Source: Welwitschia mirabilis (taxonomy: Eukaryota; Gnetophyta; Gnetopsida; Welwitschiales). From it: a stretch of DNA of 49,479 nucleotides. The number at the start of each line of letters is the position of its first letter. The first letter of the stretch is position 1. The notes below the pieces were generated by a model. It saw only the letters and a program-made list of their open reading frames with translations, ran no database searches and was not told the DNA's origin. This document shows positions 43,560 to 49,479 of the stretch, piece by piece. The stretch lies in contig JBOZIK010000001.1 in assembly GCA_051453625.1 (NCBI GenBank), positions 18,898,286 to 18,947,764 on the forward strand. The letters run 5' to 3'. The position numbers and the translations under genes are program-made.

Positions 43560-44300
43560 TATGGGGAAAAGGGGAGGGGGTATTCCCTTACAAGGGCGAT
43601 GTTGATATTGTCATAAAGTACTACCAATCCGATATGTTGAGTCTTTGTACACTTATACATAGTATGCATAACATGGCCAAGGATATGCCAACATAATAGG
43701 ATAGGGGGTTGACAATGTATAGGGTGAGTTATCATGCTCCAGTTTGAAAGGGGGTTAACACTATATAGGAGGAAGAGTTAACATGTTTCAGTTTGAACTG
43801 AACCGTTCTACATATGTAGTGGGTGCAGTCCACTGTATGGGATATGCAGGGTTGGGACTAATTAGATCTAGTTCAAGAAGTAATATCATGAGGGTGGGTG
43901 GTCATGGTAGTTATTTTCCTTATGTAACTATGCTGAAAATCTTATTCTTAAGGATATAAGTAGGAGAAGATATAAAAGCATATAATATGTTAATAGTTTA
44001 GATTTCTCTTCTTTAGTATGGATATCATCAATGTAATCTATCTTTGTTTTAGTTAGGCTGCTGTAAGGAATTAGNNNNNNNNNNATAAGTCACATGAATC
44101 TATTCAAAGAAGTTTCTTATAGTTTATAGAATTTGTTTAAGCTTGTGTGGATTTTGGAATTCTATCTATTGCATATTCTTTCAATTTTCCACAAAACAAT
44201 TTCAAATAGATCATCACATATATTCAATATAGAGTAAAAGTATATAATTACATAGAATAACTAAATCACATTATTAAATAGTTGTTATACATGAAAAATT
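43560..44300 (+). repeat. Probable LTR of an unrelated element
   Basis: A strong purine tract (GGGGAAAAGGGGAGGGGG, 43563-43580) is followed by sequence of LTR character. That sequence includes two similar GGGGGTTRACA.TRTATAGG blocks (43704-43723 and 43750-43769), a GATATAAAAG box near 43970, and a T-rich stretch afterwards. No partner LTR is present in the window, so it may be a solo or truncated LTR. A run of 10 N interrupts it at 44075-44084. Confidence 0.45.
44075..44084. other. Assembly gap of 10 N
   Basis: Short N run inside the probable LTR. Confidence 0.99.
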
Positions 44301-46089
44301 CCAATTTTTAATAAATCTGTTATTGTAGCATGATGCATTGATAGGGTATGTTAATGCATCATTGTAAATTCTTTTGTGCATCTCTTTATTAAATTAATAT
44401 TTTTCTAAATATATTGGATGAAGTTGTGCTAGCTACGATGTTAGTATGTATGCATTAAAACATATACATTGATGCATCCCTTTTGACATGTTCTCTATGA
44501 AACATCTCTTAAATTAGAAGAATGCATTACCATATTTGTAGATTTCAAATTTGATTCTTCAACATACTTTGTATCTAAATAAAGTATTTTTGAGTCTACT
44601 TTATCATATGAAAATAACCTTATGGACTCATTTTTTAATTATTTAAATATTATTATTTATTTTTTGGTTAAATGATTTTCTTAGATAAATTATTTTAAAT
44701 GTAATTTAATATTAATTCTTTTTATTGTCCATCATATGAGGGATCATTATGAAGGAACTTTTAAGAATCATTATAAATGATTTTTTATTAATTTTACTAC
44801 TAATGAATTTTTTATCATGTTTTTGCTTTAATTGAAATAGTTACATTTAGTTCTTACTTAAAATCTCATGTTGAAAAAAATGGTTTAATGATGTGATCTA
44901 TTTCAACTATGGACTAATTATATAGGTCTTGCATTTTTATTCACATAACCTACATTATTGATTTGTTGGTTATTCACATAGCATACATTTTTGATTTGTC
45001 GGCTATTATTATCTTTAAATGATTTTCTAATGTTAATAGTGTTGTGATTTTCAAAACTTTGTATGTCATTGCTATCATATAGTCATCTAGATCCATTAGT
45101 TTCTTTATTATGTTCTTGGCATCATTTTAAACTTGAATGGATAACTCTATAATAGATTTTTGTATCATGTAATTCTTAGTCTTTTTTACCTTGTATTACT
45201 AATTAATGTGTCTTAAAGGACTCTTATTATTATTAAGATTTTTCATAAAGGATAATATCCTAATATGCTTAAGTCTCATAATGATTGTCTTAATAGTGGA
45301 GTTTTTCTAATTGATTTGATTTATAATCATACCAATTGAATTCTTCATCACTTCCTCATTAATAATTAACTAATGTTATTATGAGTCTTTAATAACTCAT
45401 TAATATAAGTGGTTTTTCTATTTTTTATTCTTATCCTATTTATGCTTTTTTTAATTTTTATTTTCTATTTCTTATCTCACATATATGTTTTCTTTATTAT
45501 TCTTATTCTATGTTAATATCTCTAATATCATGTAAGAACTTAGCAAATTATGTATCATAAAATGAAATTATTAAGTAGAAAAAAATCATAATGTAGGATT
45601 AATGAAAATAATAAGAAATAGAAACTAATGATTGGAAGAAACTAAAAAAGTAAATCTTTTGAATAATAAAACTTGTAAATATTATGAAGAAATTAAATAT
45701 CATAATCCTCATTATTATCTACCATTGTATCTTCAACATTTTTATACAATTCTTAAATCTCACTAACCTATGAAGTGTAAATAGTTTTTAGCCAATTTTA
45801 TGACTTAAATAGTCTTATTTAATAATGATTATTAAAAATCCAACATCATTTTTTAAATTATTAATGAACATATGCTAGTTATTCTTTGATATTAAAATAC
45901 ATTTATTATGTTTATGTGACACCCTCTCTTTTCTTATCCTTATTAAGAAATGTGTTTTTTCCCTTTCCTCTTTCTTTCTTCTTTAATATAATTACCTAAT
46001 AGACATAACAGAACCTAAGATCAAATTTTATTTATTTCTTTATTATAATTTCTATATTCTAAGAAAAACATATCATATAAATATCATAT
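44301..46089. other. AT-rich sequence, nothing firmly recognised
   Basis: No long frame. At about 44948-45012 two adjacent imperfect copies of a 33-bp unit occur. On the minus strand they read as an Asn/Tyr/Val-rich repeat (visible: NVCYVNNQQ and NVGYVNK), which recalls the Asn-rich tail of some plant retrotransposon Gag proteins. The evidence is too weak for a call. Confidence 0.35.
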
Positions 46090-47311
46090 TGTTGCTTTGC
46101 ATATTTGTGCAAATGTTACGTCCTTAAACAAATCTTGAAAATCACCAAAATATATATTGCATAATATAACATACTAATATAGATGGGAGTAACTCAAATG
46201 TCATAATTCTATTAAAGGAATAGACAAGAAAAAAGAGAATTAATTTCAAACAAAACACTTATGCACTTTTAGTAGAATAAAATAATAATGCAAGGTAAAC
46301 AATGCAAATGAATACACTATGCAAATGAGATGCAAAGCTAAGCTAAATGCAACATCTATTCGATTATTCAATTAATCCATCATGGAGATTGACCCTATAT
46401 AATANNNNNNNNNNNNNNNNNNNNNNNNNNNNNNNNNNNNNNNNNNGCAAAGTTAATCTAGAAAATGAAATGCAATGCATCTAAACTAATAATGTTAACC
46501 TTAATAAAGGTTGTCCTCATGACCTATGTCATAAATGAAGCTATCATAGGATTATAAGAAATATAAACAATAAGGAAAATACATAGAAAAAAATATGAAA
46601 AGAAAAATAGAGTTTTGATTAATTCAAACTAACATCTGTATTACGAAGTAGCAACACCTTAGTAAAGGATACACAACCTAACACCAAGGAAGACTTTTCT
46701 CTATAATAACAAGGAATGAATTTCTTACCCTTCAATGTTCTTTCATGAGAATTTTTAATGTCAAATAGGATAAAGTTGGGTTTAAGGATAAAGAACGTAT
46801 TTATTACAAAATAACACTATGAAAACAACAAATACTAATAGACACAGTAAAATCTTAACAGTGGTGCAAGAAGGTGCAAGACGCATGAAAAAAATTTAGT
46901 GAAATTTGGTAAAGTGTTATATTTAGGTATCATCCTGCTAATCATTGAAACATCATAGAAGACAATGCCACATCATGCGGGATCCACATCAACTGCCAAA
47001 TTAGTCCAATAAGCATCCTAGTCATCATAAGTACATCTATTATTTGTACAGTCATTCAAACGATAAGGTGGATGATGAACTTTATAAAGATGTTTCTTAT
47101 GTTTAATCAACCTCTTTAATTACAGGATTGCTGATTCAGACAGGAAATATTGTAATTTTATTTAAATGCTATCAAATGTAATGAAGATTGCATTTTTTTG
47201 TAATATTTGCCTTAGCTCTCCATTATTATTAAAACTCAGCATAAACCTATTTAATTTCTTGAAAAACTACTCAAAATACCTATCAAATACATGCAATTTG
47301 GTAAAGCAACA
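46090..47311 (-). repeat. 3' LTR of the second Athila/Tat-like element
   Basis: It begins TGTTGCTTTGC and ends GCAACA on the plus strand. It aligns along its length with 30909-32168. Includes 42 N at 46405-46446. Confidence 0.88.
46405..46446. other. Assembly gap of 42 N
   Basis: N run inside the LTR. From the alignment to 31216-31300, slightly more sequence than 42 bases may be missing. Confidence 0.99.
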
Positions 47312-47330
47312 TAGCCCTCCACTTAGCCTT
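47312..47330 (-). other. Polypurine tract of the second Athila/Tat-like element
   Basis: The minus strand reads AAGGCTAAGTGGAGGGCTA directly before the LTR terminus. It is the better-preserved counterpart of 17747-17765. Confidence 0.78.
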
Positions 47331-47959
47331 ATTAGCCTTTGACAAAACCAGATAAACAACCATGATTGCAAGCCAAATTAACTAAAGATAAATCAACTAG
47401 AAAACTATACAATAAACTCAGAAATAATCTTAGAAATCTTAAAATGCAGAATAGAAGTGTCAAAAACAAATAACTAAATTTTTACATGTGTAGAGTAAAT
47501 GGTTGTACTATCATCTGAGTGTCATCTGGATGATAGAGGGGATAACAAGCTTAAAAATTATTCTTGAAAGTTAGGAGCCTTGCCAATTTTTTTGGAAAAA
47601 TATAAACCTTAAAACTTAACAGAATTAATAGGTCCCCCCTTAAATGCATAACATACCATGAAAAATAATCTTATATAATATAAAAAAATTCATCTTAATA
47701 AAATGTCTTAATAATATAATGTGTAATAATATCTCAAAAATCAAAGATCGACATCATGATAATGCTTAAAATCATGTTTATATATAAAATTATAAGCTTT
47801 AATATAACCCACAAAGGAAATATACATAATACAACATAATAAATCACTACCCTTATCATGTCAAAATAAATTCTTATTGCACAGTAGGCTTATGTGTAGG
47901 TGGAAAAGATGGAGAATGCTAAGATCCATATGGAAATTATGGTCAAGGGCTATCATGAT
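47331..47959 (-). other. Noncoding stretch between extra ORF and polypurine tract
   Basis: This aligns with 17766-18070 over its first 320 bases. It contains the palindromic GTCATCTGGATGAT (47521-47534) and a second purine-tract-like motif, read AGGTCCCCCCTTAAA on the plus strand (about 47631-47645). Confidence 0.55.
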
Positions 47960-48860
47960 GTGTCTTTTTGTCTTCTTATACTCTAACTTCCTTTGGGATG
48001 TCAACTATCACACCATGCTCAATGCATAATATGCACTAGTGTATATTAATTAACTACTCCTTAGTATTCTAAACTCTCCTATTAATCATGGATATCCTCT
48101 ACTCTAGTGTGGTGAAGCTTCAGTCTACCACCTATCTAATGCCCTATGTAGTGTTTACTAGGAGAGCTTGAATTTGCTCGATGATAATACCAAATGCAAG
48201 TCTCTATATCTGAGGCCTCTGTGCCTCTTCTAAAATCTGTATGCCCATATCATGTAGGTAATGAACTAAAGTCTGAAGATGCGTGAGTCTCTACTCATCC
48301 ACAAGCTCAAGTATACTAAAGCATCTAAACATAGTTGGGAGGAGACATGGATATCCCAAAGTCTATGGCCATCGAGCCTCGATCACAGTCTGAGTCTCTT
48401 CCAAATAAATCTTGGTAAGTTCATCTACTTATTTGCTTAAATACTACTAGCATCTGAAGGTGAGCTATCATGGCATGACTGTCATAGAATGATGAGCTAA
48501 TGTTGGGGGGTTAACTCTCTATGAAGAATCTGACACAAAGATGATAAACATATCATTAAAGATCCTTGCTTATCACTAGTAACATCAACTGGTATGTGTA
48601 ATGTTGTGTCATAAGCATAGTGCTCCTATATATCACCAGCTAAATGAATGTATGTACTCTTATTTCCATAAATCAGTAATAACAACAATGTAGCTTAGTA
48701 AATCAGATATCTCATGGTCATGAATGTTACCTATAATCACTTTGACAAGGTAGTCAAGAGCATCAAAATGCCTCTCAATGTGTATGGTATCATAAAAATA
48801 TCTAGTATTTGAGGCATAATAAGCTCCATATGCATCTAAAATACATTTTAAGCTCAATAT
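47960..48860 (-). pseudogene. Degenerate extra ORF after pol, coiled-coil-like, unrecognised
   Basis: On the minus strand the frame from about 48450 to 47960 reads as a plausible protein interrupted almost only by TAA/TAG codons at Gln-type positions. Legible pieces in order: VDELTKIYLEETQTVIEARW, GYPCLLPTMF, SILELVDE, RLTHLQTLVHYLHDMGIQIL, then EEAQRPQI, AFGIIIEQIQALLVNTT, SFTTLE and INRRV. The heptad-like spacing suggests a coiled coil. Further upstream, 48660-48857 is an open piece (LDAYGAYYASNTRYFYDTIH), and near 48500 another frame reads SHAMIAHLQMLVVFKQ. Its place after pol and before the 3' LTR matches the additional ORF of Athila/Tat elements. I cannot assign a function. Confidence 0.5.
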
Positions 48861-49479
48861 CTATCAGTATCTAATCCACCTTTAGCTCTAATCAACTCAT
48901 AAAATCACTGAAGTACCTCTCTAGTGTTATAGAAGCTATCTGAATGGAAAGAGACTGAACCTAATGAGGTGGAGGGTGAATTGACTCTACCCGCTCAATC
49001 TCAAGTAGTATCAATGGGCTTGCTTCCTTCTCTAATGTCTCAACCTCTACTGCACCTAATTAGTCATAAATGCAAAATGCATCATGTGAGATCAAGTAAA
49101 AATCACTAAAATGTATCTTATGGAATCTCTAAACAAGTCCATAAATTAGTTTTCAATGTGTAAAAATCATAAATCAATACATCTTATATTTCTTAGGTAT
49201 GCGAAGAAAGGTACAAAACATGAGAAAAATTAAAAAAATTTAAAACAGATAAGCCCCATAGAAAGGAAAAAAATGAAAGTACTCAAATCAAAAATTTAAT
49301 TTAGTAGAAGGGTAAAGCTCATCATACTAATTAATTTACCTATAAGGACCACTATGTTTTGACTTAGAGTTTTTAAGAAAATGAGGTTTAAAGTTAAAAA
49401 CCTAATTCTAACTTATAAAACATACAAATTCAAATATCTTATAACATACATAGTGAAAATTAGATACATAAGTACCAAA
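48861..49479. other. Internal sequence to the window end, not readable
   Basis: This probably continues the extra ORF and the end of integrase of the second Athila/Tat-like element. From about 49080 it is very A-rich and no motif can be read. Confidence 0.35.

Larger units (their letters stand above)
46090..49479 (-). mobile_element. Second Athila/Tat-like element (subfamily B), cut by the window end
   Basis: The 3' LTR is at 46090-47311, followed on its right by a polypurine tract and internal sequence in the same arrangement as the complete element at 16501-27230. The internal 3' end is therefore inside the window, while pol, gag and the 5' LTR should lie beyond 49479. The LTR is closer to the solo LTR at 30909-32168 than to the LTRs of the complete element. 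The degenerate extra ORF is described separately. Confidence 0.85.

Noticed and set aside
1-49479. Possible bacterial, phage or organellar origin
   Set aside because: The content is plant-type nested retrotransposons; no operons, ribosome-binding sites or organelle genes are seen.

Overview
This window looks like AT-rich nuclear DNA from a plant, probably an angiosperm. It is built almost entirely from old, broken, mutually nested retrotransposons. I found no intact host gene, tRNA, rRNA or CRISPR array, and the longest uninterrupted reading frames are only fragments of transposon proteins. Evidence for a plant: a Sirevirus-type Ty1/copia element with an initiator-Met primer site and several GGGGGAGA tracts; an Athila/Tat-type Ty3/gypsy element with a decayed tRNA-Asp-like primer site; and an L1-type LINE with a DUF4283-like ORF1. 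Decay is dominated by C-to-T and G-to-A changes: Gln codons have become TAA/TAG, and Cys and His codons have become Tyr. This fits long-term cytosine methylation.

Layout. 1-2214: AT-rich, nothing recognised. 2215-2690 and 12840-13335: a diverged direct repeat. Between them lie a decayed plus-strand copia element (gag, integrase, reverse transcriptase, start of RNase H; about 3.2-6.3 kb) and a plus-strand LINE (about 6.75-12.82 kb). The LINE ORF2 frame runs from the C-terminal zinc finger through a long Pro/Ser/Gln-rich linker into a recognisable DnaJ (J) domain, the most unusual observation here.

14.4-16.5 kb and 27.2-43 kb: remnants of a plus-strand Ty3/gypsy element. Three later insertions interrupt this region: (1) a complete 10.7-kb minus-strand Athila/Tat-like element at 16501-27230 with GCTTA target duplications; (2) a solo LTR of a sister subfamily at 30909-32168, splitting the host reverse transcriptase within a codon, with duplication ACAAC/ATAAC; (3) a 7.4-kb Sirevirus-like copia at 33837-41200, splitting the host integrase, with duplication GAAAT/GAAAA. 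Assigning the 14.4-16.5 kb part to the same host element is inference.

43.5-46.1 kb holds a probable unrelated LTR and unrecognised sequence. From 46090 to the window end lies a second minus-strand Athila/Tat-like element (3' LTR, polypurine tract, degenerate extra ORF) cut by the window edge. Five runs of N interrupt the window. One of them (8846-8945) is flanked by an identical 54-bp sequence and is probably an unmerged contig overlap.
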